From: an uncultured Bacillota bacterium
GTDB lineage: Bacteria; Bacillota; Clostridia; Oscillospirales; Oscillospiraceae
Direction: 5' to 3'
NCBI GenBank assembly: GCA_947645675.1
Contig: CANSDP010000002.1
Span: 124,001-188,000, forward strand
Length of the DNA: 64,000 nt
Positions 9,057 through 15,392 of the stretch are shown here, piece by piece. Numbering within the stretch: the first letter of the stretch is position 1; each line of letters opens with the position of its first letter. The notes below the pieces were generated by a model that worked only from the letters and a program-made list of their open reading frames with translations, was not told the DNA's origin and did not search any database. The translations under genes and the position numbers were made by a program.

Positions 9057-9291
9057 CCTCTTCCCCTCCCTGAATTTCCTTCCACCGCTGGAACAGGGCG
9101 ACGATGACCCCCGCCGCAACAGCCAGGTACGAAAACGCGGCAAACAAAATCACGCCGGTGGCAAAGGGCTCGGTAAAGCCGTTGAAGTACCCCGCCAGCA
9201 TGGCCCCGGTGAGCAGGAACATGAACCCGGCCACCAGGATGGTGACCGTCACCGCCCCGGCAAAGCCCTTTCCGTCAGTAGTTTTTCGCAT
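9037..9291 (-). CDS. Small two-helix membrane protein sharing the MerR C-terminal tail
   Basis: An 84-residue protein with two membrane helices (about 12-34 and 42-64) and the C-terminal tail ALFQRWKEIQGGEEDAAKKY. It begins 17 bases inside the merR gene and ends 20 bases inside the next gene, a tightly coupled three-gene string. The tail is close to that of the MerR protein (FQRIKEIQKGEEDDAKNY). No enzymatic motif is seen. It may be a partner or target of the MerR protein at the membrane. Confidence 0.75.
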   Translation of the reverse strand: MRKTTDGKGFAGAVTVTILVAGFMFLLTGAMLAGYFNGFTEPFATGVILFAAFSYLAVAAGVIVALFQRWKEIQGGEEDAAKKY

Positions 9292-9925
9292 CGTCTTCTT
9301 CTCCTTTCTGAATTTCTTTGATTCGTTGGAACAGCGCCAGCAGCACCCCCAGGATAATCACCCCCGGGATGGCCACCAGCACCAGCAGCAGGGCCAGGGG
9401 CGGGGCGTCTGTCGGGTCCACGGTGAAGCCCCACACCATCAGCACGATGAGGGCGGCCATCAGGGCGGTGGTCAGCAGAGCCATGACGACGGCCCCGGCG
9501 TACCGGACGGGCTTGGCGTCGTGCTTCTGCTTGTCCTGGAAGGTGGTGCCGGTCTGCTCCAGGCGGTCCATCTCCTCCAGCAGGGCGGCGGCGTCCAGGC
9601 TGTCCAGCCGCTCCTCCCGGTCCTTCAGTGACTGACACAGCTGAATGGACTGCTCCAGGCTTTTCCGCTCCCGCTCCAGGGTGACCAGGTGCCGGCGCAT
9701 CCCGTCGGCCACCGTTCCCCCGGCCTGCATTCTGCGGATCTCCTCCAGCGGCACGCCCAGCTTTCGCATCAGCTTGATCTGCCGCAGAATGGCTACCTCC
9801 GCCTCGCCGTAGTCCCGGTAGCCGTTGGAGCTGTCCCGCCGGGGGGACAGCAGCCCCTGCTCCTCATAGAACCGGATGTTCTTTTTGGTGATGCCCACCT
9901 GGGCCTCCACCTCGTTGATCTTCAT
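9275..9925 (-). CDS. MerR family regulator with a membrane-embedded C-terminus
   Basis: A 216-residue MerR-type activator/repressor. Residues 1-70 are the winged helix (MKINEVEAQVGITKKNIRFY, then RDYGEAEVAILRQIKLMRKL), followed by the dimerisation coiled coil to about residue 120. Unlike ordinary MerR proteins it ends in two hydrophobic helices (about 145-168 and 173-198) and the tail FQRIKEIQKGEEDDAKNY. The ATG at 9925 is preferred over a GTG six bases upstream because of ribosome-site spacing. Its own promoter has the 19-base spacer of MerR-controlled promoters. Being membrane-bound, it may sense envelope stress or a membrane-soluble drug, which is inferred. Confidence 0.88.
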   Translation of the reverse strand: MKINEVEAQVGITKKNIRFYEEQGLLSPRRDSSNGYRDYGEAEVAILRQIKLMRKLGVPLEEIRRMQAGGTVADGMRRHLVTLERERKSLEQSIQLCQSLKDREERLDSLDAAALLEEMDRLEQTGTTFQDKQKHDAKPVRYAGAVVMALLTTALMAALIVLMVWGFTVDPTDAPPLALLLVLVAIPGVIILGVLLALFQRIKEIQKGEEDDAKNY

Positions 9926-9948
9926 GGGCACTCCCCCTTTCTGAGACT

Positions 9949-9979
9949 ACTTTACACCTTCCATCAGGGGGAAAGTCAA
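9949..9979 (-). promoter_or_regulatory. MerR-type promoter with 19-base spacer
   Basis: On the minus strand TTGACT (9974-9979) and TAAAGT (9949-9954) are 19 bases apart. The spacer has the dyad CTTTCCCC...GGAAGG typical of BmrR/Mta-like operators. The overlong spacer is the hallmark of promoters that MerR proteins activate by twisting the DNA, so the gene is probably self-activated. Confidence 0.8.
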
Positions 9980-10012
9980 GGGGTTTTTGAAATTTTTTTA
10001 GGTTCCAGCCGC

Positions 10013-10263
10013 TGTAGGGGCGGCCTGTGGCCGCCCGCGGGCACGCGATTGGGCGTGTAGGGCGCGACGACCCGGCGCGCCGTTTCCCCAAGGGCACCCA
10101 CTCTCCGTGGACGGCGGGCCGGGGTCGTCCCGCCCTACGGAGCCTGCGGGCGCGTTGTAGGGGCGGATATTATCCGCCCGTCAGGTCTGGGCGATGTCCG
10201 GCGGGCGGATGATATCCGCCCCTACAGACCGGTGTCCGGCGGGCCGGGGTCGTCCCGCCCTAC
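10013..10263. repeat. Array of palindromic GTAGGGGCGG-type repeats
   Basis: About 250 bases are made of five to six palindromic pieces bounded by GTAGGG or CCCTAC, for example GTAGGGGCGGCCTGTGGCCG at 10013, GTAGGGGCGGATATTATCCG near 10156 and GGATGATATCCGCCCCTAC ending near 10225. The last piece reaches into trmO and supplies its TAG stop (10260-10262). The same family recurs at 33.9, 38.2-38.7, 41.6, 42.9 and 57.9 kb. No gene is seen here. Confidence 0.8.
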
Positions 10264-10931
10264 AAAATCTCCGTCACCATCAGCCGCCCCTCCACCACCT
10301 GGAACCTGACCTCCACGTCGGCGAAGGACATGCCATAAATTCGCGCCGGGTCGTTTTGATACTGAGGCCGGGGGTCCTGGGCCAGGACGGCCAGCAGGGC
10401 GGCGCGCTTGTCCTCCGGGACGCGGTCCAGAAGAGCCGGAGAGCAGTCCACCGTCAGCTCCGCCTCCTTGGGCTGGGCGGCGAAGCCGCCCACCGCGTCC
10501 GGCTTGCAGTCGGCGTAGGGGAGGTAGGGCTTGATGTCATAGATAGGGGTGCCGTCCAGCAGGTCGGCGCCGGCCACGGTGAGGACGGGCCCCAGCGCCC
10601 GGTCCTGGCGGACCTCCAGAAGGCGGACGCAGCTGAGGCCGATGGGGTTGGGCCGGAAGGGGGAGCGGGTGGCGAACACCCCCATGCGCTGGTTCCCCCC
10701 CAGCCGAGGCGGGCGGACGGTGGGGGACCAGCCCTCCCGCCGGGCTTTTGAGAACTCCCAGATGAGCCAGAGGTGAGAAAAGCCGTCGATGCCCCGGAGG
10801 GCGGCGGGGTCTCGAAATTCCGGCGTGAACACCACGTCGGCGGTGAGCTCCTCCACCAGGCCGCTCTGACGGGGGATGCCGAACTTTTCTGAAAAATCGC
10901 TTCGAATATGGGCGATGGGAATGATTTCCAT
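10260..10931 (-). CDS. trmO: tRNA (N6-threonylcarbamoyladenosine37-N6)-methyltransferase TrmO-like
   Basis: A 223-residue protein of the TsaA/TrmO family, which methylates the t6A37 base of certain tRNAs using S-adenosylmethionine. Family motifs are visible: IAHIRSDFSEKFGIPRQSGL at the start, FSHLWLIWEF near residue 50-60, and the cofactor-loop region TRSPFRPNPIGLSCVRLL near 90-110, followed by DGTPIYDIKPYLPYAD. The length is close to E. coli TrmO (235). The stop TAG comes from the boundary of a palindromic repeat, so the C-terminus may have been altered by its insertion. The start lies just after a hairpin that contains both a promoter and the ribosome site. Confidence 0.9.
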   Translation of the reverse strand: MEIIPIAHIRSDFSEKFGIPRQSGLVEELTADVVFTPEFRDPAALRGIDGFSHLWLIWEFSKARREGWSPTVRPPRLGGNQRMGVFATRSPFRPNPIGLSCVRLLEVRQDRALGPVLTVAGADLLDGTPIYDIKPYLPYADCKPDAVGGFAAQPKEAELTVDCSPALLDRVPEDKRAALLAVLAQDPRPQYQNDPARIYGMSFADVEVRFQVVEGRLMVTEIL

Positions 10932-10932
10932 A

Positions 10933-10980
10933 AAAATTCCTCCTGTCCCTATTATAAGGCACAGGAGGAATTTTGTCCAA
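10933..10980 (-). promoter_or_regulatory. Promoter inside a hairpin that covers the trmO ribosome site
   Basis: Perfect 14-base arms (AAAATTCCTCCTGT at 10933-10946 and its complement at 10961-10974) enclose TATAAT (minus strand, 10951-10956), preceded at 18 bases by TTGGAC (10975-10980). RNA begun at this promoter would start near 10944 and keep AGGAGG free. RNA reading through from the CBS gene would fold and hide AGGAGG. The same hairpin could terminate the CBS transcript. Confidence 0.6.
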
Positions 10981-11409
10981 TCAACGTGTGATGATATTTT
11001 CTGAAATTTCGCTCAGGGCCTGGGCGGCCTCCATGTCGAAGCGGCCGCTGCGGGCCAGGTCGGACAGGGAGATCACGCCCACCAGTTTCCCGCTCTCCAC
11101 CACCGGCAGGCGGCGGACCTGGTGCTGGGCCATCAGCCGGGTGGCCTCCCGGCAGTCGGCCTCCGGGGAGACGGCGGCACAGGAGCGGGTCATGATGTCC
11201 CGCACCGGGGTCTGGGCCGGGTCCTCCTCGGCGGCCACGCACCGCAGAACGATGTCCCGGTCGGTGACTACCCCGCGCAGCCGCCGGTCCGCTCCGCACA
11301 CCGGCAGCGCCCCTACGTTGTGCCGGCTGATCAGCCGGGCCGCCAGCGCCGTGGAGGCCGTGGGCTCCACCGTCACCGCGCTGGGATTCATCAGATCCTT
11401 TACCCGCAT
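10981..11409 (-). CDS. CBS-domain pair protein
   Basis: A 142-residue protein made of two CBS domains (about residues 1-60 and 65-130) forming one Bateman module. Signatures include MRVKDLMNPSAVTVEP, LPVCGADRRLRGVVTDRDIV, VRDIMTRSCAAVSPEA and LPVVESGKLVGVISLSDLAR. Stand-alone modules of this kind bind adenine nucleotides or S-adenosylmethionine and act as sensors; the partner is not indicated here. It lies 49 bases upstream of trmO in the same direction. Confidence 0.9.
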   Translation of the reverse strand: MRVKDLMNPSAVTVEPTASTALAARLISRHNVGALPVCGADRRLRGVVTDRDIVLRCVAAEEDPAQTPVRDIMTRSCAAVSPEADCREATRLMAQHQVRRLPVVESGKLVGVISLSDLARSGRFDMEAAQALSEISENIITR

Positions 11410-11412
11410 AAA

Positions 11413-11493
11413 ACCACCCCTTCGGTAAACATTGGCTTATGGGCAGTTTAACCGAAAGGGTGGTATTTTATGCAAGATGCACCACTGGATTAA
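11413..11493 (-). promoter_or_regulatory. Promoter and leader hairpin of the CBS gene
   Basis: On the minus strand TTAATC (11488-11493), a 17-base gap and TAAAAT (11465-11470) form a plausible promoter. The predicted transcript would begin with a long imperfect hairpin (arms 11446-11464 and 11413-11430) whose second arm contains the GGGGTGG ribosome site four bases before the ATG. It could equally end transcription from the gene at 11520, since TTTT follows. Confidence 0.5.
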
Positions 11494-11519
11494 GGTAAGT
11501 CCTCTGAGCTAAAAAACGA

Positions 11520-11975
11520 TTATCCAGGATTGGTGGCATACTGTGCTGCTGCTATGGTGCCTTGGATAAGACCACCGGACTCAGACGCTTCGATGGAAAG
11601 ATAATAAGTTGCGGAGCCTGCGTCAGACGTGTGATAGACTTTCGACTGGCCAGAATTTCCAGAAACATTCATAATGCAAACCGGTAATCTGCCCAAAAGG
11701 GTGTTGTAGCGATAGAGAATTACTGTTACACGTTCATCCGTAGTATTCTCAAACCAAATACGGATATAATTGCCGTTAGATGGAGTTGCAGTAAAATCAT
11801 ACGATTTCCAACTTCCGCTTGTATCTGAAACAGTGTTGCTGTAAAGAGACGAAAGCGGCATAATCCCAAAATCGTTGTCAGCGGTATCTACAAGAGGAAA
11901 CTCCGCCGCAAGCGCAGGGGCCGCAATTGCGAAAGTCATCGCAAGAGCCAGGACTAAAGACAGTAACTTCTTCAT
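11520..11975 (-). CDS. Secreted protein of unknown function
   Basis: A 151-residue exported protein: MKKLLSLVLALAMTFAIAAP forms a signal peptide with likely cleavage after ALAA near residue 23. The mature part is rich in Ser, Thr and Tyr with alternating strands (YIRIWFENTTDERVTVILYR), like a small beta-sandwich. Base composition is clearly more AT-rich than the flanks. It is the last gene of a probable XRE-secreted-secreted operon. The end of the domain (YYLSIEAS...G) resembles the neighbouring secreted protein, so the two may be distant paralogues. Confidence 0.7.
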   Translation of the reverse strand: MKKLLSLVLALAMTFAIAAPALAAEFPLVDTADNDFGIMPLSSLYSNTVSDTSGSWKSYDFTATPSNGNYIRIWFENTTDERVTVILYRYNTLLGRLPVCIMNVSGNSGQSKVYHTSDAGSATYYLSIEASESGGLIQGTIAAAQYATNPG

Positions 11976-12027
11976 TATATACTAATCCTTTCTATATTTA
12001 TTGCCTGTTATTTTGTGATAAGAACTG

Positions 12028-12429
12028 CTAATACTTGACTGAACCAGTTACAATAATGGTGCGAGACGAGTTGTTGCGAATTGCCAGCATATACTGCCCG
12101 CGCTGGCTGGCTTCGATTGATTTGTTGATACTCCCGTTTGTACAGTTCAGATAGTAAAACACACCATCAGCGTCAATACAGCCAAAATCAACGTTGGCGG
12201 ACTTGGGCGTGTAGGTGCAGTTGTACGTTATGGTATCGCCCGCATTGATATAGAACCAATCGTTAATAGGCACAATGGTATTTGCGGAGATTTCGTGGTT
12301 TAACGAGGTTGTAATCCTTGCGGAAATGACAGGTATACTTGAAACCTCTGCCGCTCCAGCAAAAATGGTGCTACAGCCGAGTATCAGTGTACAAACCAGA
12401 AAAGAAGCCAATAGCTTTCGCAAGCGCAT
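12028..12429 (-). CDS. Secreted protein of unknown function
   Basis: A 133-residue protein with an N-terminal signal (LRKLLASFLVCTLILGCSTI, cleavage probably after AGAA). A Cys in LGCS could be read as a lipobox, but the hydrophobic run continues beyond it, so cleavage by signal peptidase I is as likely. The mature part has alternating strands and ends with QYMLAIRNNSSRTIIVTGSV, similar in pattern to the next gene product. AT-rich compared with the surrounding genome. It sits between the XRE regulator gene and the second secreted protein. Confidence 0.7.
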   Translation of the reverse strand: MRLRKLLASFLVCTLILGCSTIFAGAAEVSSIPVISARITTSLNHEISANTIVPINDWFYINAGDTITYNCTYTPKSANVDFGCIDADGVFYYLNCTNGSINKSIEASQRGQYMLAIRNNSSRTIIVTGSVKY

Positions 12430-12453
12430 AGATCCCCCCCCTTCATATAAAGT

Positions 12454-12936
12454 TTAATCCATCGGGGGAAGCCCATTAATTGCCTCACCCAACGTTGAAA
12501 AGTCTATCACCTCGCTTTCCAGTTTATCCATAGGTACAGGCCGCTCTCGCCATCCAAGAAAGAACATTGTCCCCACCGCAAGGCCGATGCCCAAAAGGAA
12601 CACGGCTAGAGGCACGCCCCATTTGAATCGTTGGAGAATGGGCTTTTGGGGCGCTTCGTGTACGGCGTCCTCTAACGGGGTGTCCGGTTCGGCCTGGGCC
12701 GCCAAATTGGGCACGGGTTCCGATACGGCGGACGGCACCCAGTCCTTGTTCATCCAGTTGTCCAGCGGAACCTGATACAACTCACTCAGCCGCATCAGGT
12801 TTTCTGTGGTGGGAATAGAACTGCCTGCCTCCCACCGGGAGACCGTCTGGCGGGACACATCCAATTCCTCCGCCAGTTCTATCTGTGAGATATTGTTTTC
12901 TTTTCTAAGGTAGCGGAGCTTTTCCTGTAACTCCAT
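12454..12936 (-). CDS. XRE-type regulator anchored in the membrane
   Basis: A 160-residue protein. Residues 1-65 are a helix-turn-helix of the XRE/Cro type (LRKENNISQIELAEELDVSR and QTVSRWEAGSSIPTTENLMR). A linker leads to a single membrane helix at about residues 112-132 (GVPLAVFLLGIGLAVGTMFF) and a short outer tail. Such one-component sensors bind DNA while tethered to the membrane. It is the first of three co-directional genes, followed by two secreted proteins, and is probably autoregulated through the palindromic sites in its promoter. Confidence 0.85.
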   Translation of the reverse strand: MELQEKLRYLRKENNISQIELAEELDVSRQTVSRWEAGSSIPTTENLMRLSELYQVPLDNWMNKDWVPSAVSEPVPNLAAQAEPDTPLEDAVHEAPQKPILQRFKWGVPLAVFLLGIGLAVGTMFFLGWRERPVPMDKLESEVIDFSTLGEAINGLPPMD

Positions 12937-13007
12937 CGTAAGCCCTCCCTATTTATTTTTCAACCACATCCGTACTGCGCTTGGGAAAATGATGTAACAT
13001 CTATGTG

Positions 13008-13035
13008 ACACTACATGTAGTTCGGCCTATGTCAA
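13008..13035 (-). promoter_or_regulatory. Candidate promoter and palindrome of the XRE operon
   Basis: On the minus strand TTGACA (13030-13035) and TAGTGT (13008-13013) are 16 bases apart. The perfect palindrome CTACATGTAG (13011-13020) overlaps the -10 box, and a related ACATCTATGTG lies just downstream. These fit a self-repression site for the XRE protein. Confidence 0.5.
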
Positions 13036-13061
13036 CAAAACTTAACAGTCAGGCAAAAATG

Positions 13062-13082
13062 GCGGCGGACTAAGTCCGCCGC
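13062..13082 (-). terminator. Terminator downstream of the gene at 13192-13782
   Basis: A nine-base perfect stem (GCGGCGGAC with GTCCGCCGC) with a three-base loop, followed on the minus strand by CATTTTTGCC. It ends transcription running from 13192 and protects the XRE promoter. Confidence 0.7.
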
Positions 13083-13104
13083 TGAATGCGCAATATATCT
13101 GATG

Positions 13105-13152
13105 TTATCGTCCCAGCCGTCCTACGGCGGACAGGGAGGCCGTGGGCTCCAT
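13105..13152 (-). pseudogene. 3' remnant of an M16 peptidase gene
   Basis: Sixteen codons including the stop read MEPTASLSAVGRLGR. The SLSAVGR stretch matches the C-terminal region of the intact M16 peptidase encoded 1 kb away (EQASLSAVGRVSP), and the DNA agrees over about 24 bases with two differences. It looks like the trailing end of a duplicated or displaced copy of that gene. No ribosome site or independent gene is suggested. Confidence 0.5.
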
Positions 13153-13191
13153 CGGGCGCTTTGGCTGCTTTACGATAGCGCAGTATCTAAT

Positions 13192-13782
13192 TTAGAAGGA
13201 TTGGAAGGAGAGCTTGGGATCGTTCTGATAGGCTTCGGCGCTGGTGCAGACGCCGCTTTCATCATAGTAGAAATAAAATGTATAGGTGCGTCCGCTCTTT
13301 TTATAGATATATTTATCGTATTTGTCATCATACTGCTCCGGGTTTCCCAGACCGGAGCGGATGGCCTCCTGTGTACTGCCCAAGGTCTCCACGCCGTCGC
13401 AGGTCATACGTCCGCCGTCGGCATAGCGCAGCTCAAAGGAGTAGACCATGCACTCCACGCCCTTCAGCCATTTGTCGCCCTTGTTGACCAGATGCCCCTT
13501 TCCGCAGGACTGGGCCCGGTCGGCGTTGGGGTATACCGCCAAATTGTCCTGGCTGCTCAGCCCCGTATAGGTGTGGTCCTGAGTATTTTTTCCCATGTAA
13601 AGGCCGGCGGCGTTAAATTTCTCCAGCGTGTCGCCCAGCTGACAGGTCTCCGAACCGCCAAAGGACAGCTTTGGCCCGCCGGGAGCGGTGGTGCCCAGCA
13701 TGGGAAGAATGATAAACACGATGGCCGCCCCCACGATCACAAGAAACAGTATAACCCGAATCCAATTGCTTGCCTTTCTCAT
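13192..13782 (-). CDS. Membrane-anchored extracytoplasmic protein of unknown function
   Basis: A 196-residue protein with a basic N-terminus (MRKASNWIR), one membrane helix at about residues 9-30 and an outer domain of 165 residues that I do not recognise. The outer part has two Cys (in SETCQLG and RAQSCGKG) plus two more further on, so disulphides are possible. The start at 13782 follows GGGGAGGA at nine bases; an upstream in-frame ATG lacks one. It has a strong promoter and is divergent from a small ribbon-helix-helix regulator, its probable controller. Confidence 0.75.
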   Translation of the reverse strand: MRKASNWIRVILFLVIVGAAIVFIILPMLGTTAPGGPKLSFGGSETCQLGDTLEKFNAAGLYMGKNTQDHTYTGLSSQDNLAVYPNADRAQSCGKGHLVNKGDKWLKGVECMVYSFELRYADGGRMTCDGVETLGSTQEAIRSGLGNPEQYDDKYDKYIYKKSGRTYTFYFYYDESGVCTSAEAYQNDPKLSFQSF

Positions 13783-13823
13783 TTCTGTAATCCTCCCCAC
13801 TATAAATATATAGTGTATTTAAG

Positions 13824-13861
13824 ACTATAATATTATAGTATATCAAAACATCTTCTGTCAA
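13824..13861 (-). promoter_or_regulatory. Consensus promoter with palindromic operator, divergent region
   Basis: On the minus strand TTGACA (13856-13861) and TATAAT (13832-13837) lie 18 bases apart upstream of the gene at 13782. The perfect 16-base palindrome ACTATAATATTATAGT (13824-13839) covers the -10 box. A protein bound there would block this promoter; the divergent ribbon-helix-helix gene product is the obvious candidate. Confidence 0.7.
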
Positions 13862-13890
13862 GCTAAAATAATACTATGAGGTGAGCGATT

Positions 13891-14085
13891 ATGGCGGAAG
13901 AAATCAGAATCAAGAAAAAAGCGGCGCGCCGAGGGGACGACGGGTATAAGATCGTGTCGGTTCGAATGAGAGACGAGCTGATTGAGCGGCTGGACGCCCT
14001 GTCCGTGCAGACAAACCGGTCCAGGAATGAGCTGATTAACATTCTGTTGGTATCCGCCATCGACCTGGTGAAAATTGAGGAGTAA
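13891..14085 (+). CDS. Ribbon-helix-helix (CopG/Arc-like) DNA-binding protein
   Basis: A 64-residue protein with a basic N-terminus and the ribbon-helix-helix pattern: strand YKIVSVRMRDELIERLDALS followed by a second helix NRSRNELINILLVSAIDLV. Such proteins bind short palindromes as dimers. The start follows AGGTGAG. It is transcribed away from the membrane protein gene at 13782 and ends in its own terminator. It is not accompanied by a toxin-like gene of the usual RelE or MazF type, so a classical type II system is not supported. Confidence 0.85.
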   Translation: MAEEIRIKKKAARRGDDGYKIVSVRMRDELIERLDALSVQTNRSRNELINILLVSAIDLVKIEE

Positions 14086-14089
14086 CATG

Positions 14090-14117
14090 TGGAATGCCAT
14101 TTTGGCGTTCCATTTTT
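14090..14117 (+). terminator. Terminator of the ribbon-helix-helix gene
   Basis: A nine-pair stem (TGGAATGCC with GGCGTTCCA, one G-T pair) and five-base loop is followed by TTTTTAATTTT. It starts five bases after the stop codon and may also serve the M16 gene arriving from the other side. Confidence 0.85.
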
Positions 14118-14129
14118 AATTTTGAGGGC

Positions 14130-15383
14130 TCACAGGGCTGTAAGCCATTGAGAATACTCCGCCGCCGGACTGACCCGGCCTACGGCGGACAGAGAGGCCT
14201 GTTCCATCTGGAACAGCTCTCCGGCCAGGGCGCGGAGCTGTTCCGGGGTAACGGCGTCGTAGAGGTCCAAAATTTCCTGGGTCTCCCGCACCCGGCCATA
14301 GAGGAGGGCGGAGGAGCCCATATGGCTCATGCGGGCCTGGACCGACTCGCTGCCCATGAGCAGGCCGGCCTTGGCCTGCTCCCGGACCCGGTCCACCTCC
14401 TCCCGGGCGGGCCCGTGGTCCGCCAGCTCCAGCACCACCCGGCGGGCGGCCTCCAGGGCCTGGCGCTCCTGGTCCGGGCTGACGGCGGCATAGACCCCGA
14501 TCAGGCCGGTGTCCTCATGGTCGGCCACATAGGAATAGACGGTGTAGCACAGCCCCCGCTCCTCCCGCAGCTCCTGAAACAGCCGGGAGGAACAGCCGCC
14601 CCCCAGCAGGGAGTTGAGCAACAGCACCTGAGGCCGGCGGGGGTCCAGATAGGCGGGGGCGGGGAAGGCCAAAATCAGGTGGTTTTGCTCTATGGCCTTC
14701 CGCTTGACGGTGACGGCGCCGTGATAGGCGGCGGGTCTGACCTTGGGGAGGGGCCCGGCGGGGAGGGAGGCCAGCAGCTGGGTCAGCCGCTCCTCCTGGG
14801 CGCGGGTGAAGCTGCCCGCCAAAGCGGCCACAAGCACCCCAGCGTGGTAGCGCTCCCTCTGCCATTCCCTCAGCCAGTCCCCTTCCATCCCGGAGAGGGT
14901 GGACGCCCTGCCCAGAATGGGCCGGGCCAGGGGGCTGCCCTTATAGACGGCGGCGGACAGCCGCTCAGCCACCAGGTCCTCCGGGGTGTCCTCATACATC
15001 CCGATCTCCTCCAGGATCACACCCCGCTCCAGCTGGGTGTCGGCGGGGTCAAATTTGGAGTGGAACAGCATATCCTCCAAAATGTCCAGCCCCTGGTCCA
15101 GGTGGCTGTCCAGGGTGCGGGCGTAGAAGCAGGTGTGCTCCTTGGTGGTGTAGGCGTTAAACTGACCGCCGATGGCGTCGGTGTCCTTCGCCAGCTGGGC
15201 GGCGGTGCGGCGCCGGGTCCCTTTAAAGAGCATGTGCTCGATGAAGTGGGCGGCGCCGTTTTCCTTCGCCCCCTCATGGCGGGAGCCCACCCCCACAAAA
15301 AAGCCCAGAGCGGCGGACCGCACGCCGGGCATCGCCTCGGTGAGCAGGCGGGCCCCGTTGGGCAGAGTGACCTGTCGGTACAT
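14130..15383 (-). CDS. M16 family zinc metallopeptidase
   Basis: A 417-residue processing-peptidase-like protein (pitrilysin group). The inverted zinc motif HFIEH is at residues 46-50 and the distal Glu is in ERGVILEEIGMYEDTPEDL near residue 120. The C-terminal inactive-like half contains SSRLFQELREERGLCYTVYS, the usual R/Y pair region. Substrates are short peptides, possibly processed leaders; the precise role is unknown. It begins nine bases after the last permease gene of an ABC exporter operon and is probably its final gene, which suggests a link between export and peptide processing. Confidence 0.9.
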   Translation of the reverse strand: MYRQVTLPNGARLLTEAMPGVRSAALGFFVGVGSRHEGAKENGAAHFIEHMLFKGTRRRTAAQLAKDTDAIGGQFNAYTTKEHTCFYARTLDSHLDQGLDILEDMLFHSKFDPADTQLERGVILEEIGMYEDTPEDLVAERLSAAVYKGSPLARPILGRASTLSGMEGDWLREWQRERYHAGVLVAALAGSFTRAQEERLTQLLASLPAGPLPKVRPAAYHGAVTVKRKAIEQNHLILAFPAPAYLDPRRPQVLLLNSLLGGGCSSRLFQELREERGLCYTVYSYVADHEDTGLIGVYAAVSPDQERQALEAARRVVLELADHGPAREEVDRVREQAKAGLLMGSESVQARMSHMGSSALLYGRVRETQEILDLYDAVTPEQLRALAGELFQMEQASLSAVGRVSPAAEYSQWLTAL

Positions 15384-15392
15384 AACGGCCTC

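Noticed and set aside
10013-10263. Possible CRISPR array
   Set aside because: The units are palindromic, of unequal length and spacing, have no unique spacers and no cas genes are near.
13891-14085. Type II toxin-antitoxin pair with the ribbon-helix-helix protein as antitoxin
   Set aside because: No co-directional toxin-sized gene follows; the next gene is the M16 peptidase on the other strand.
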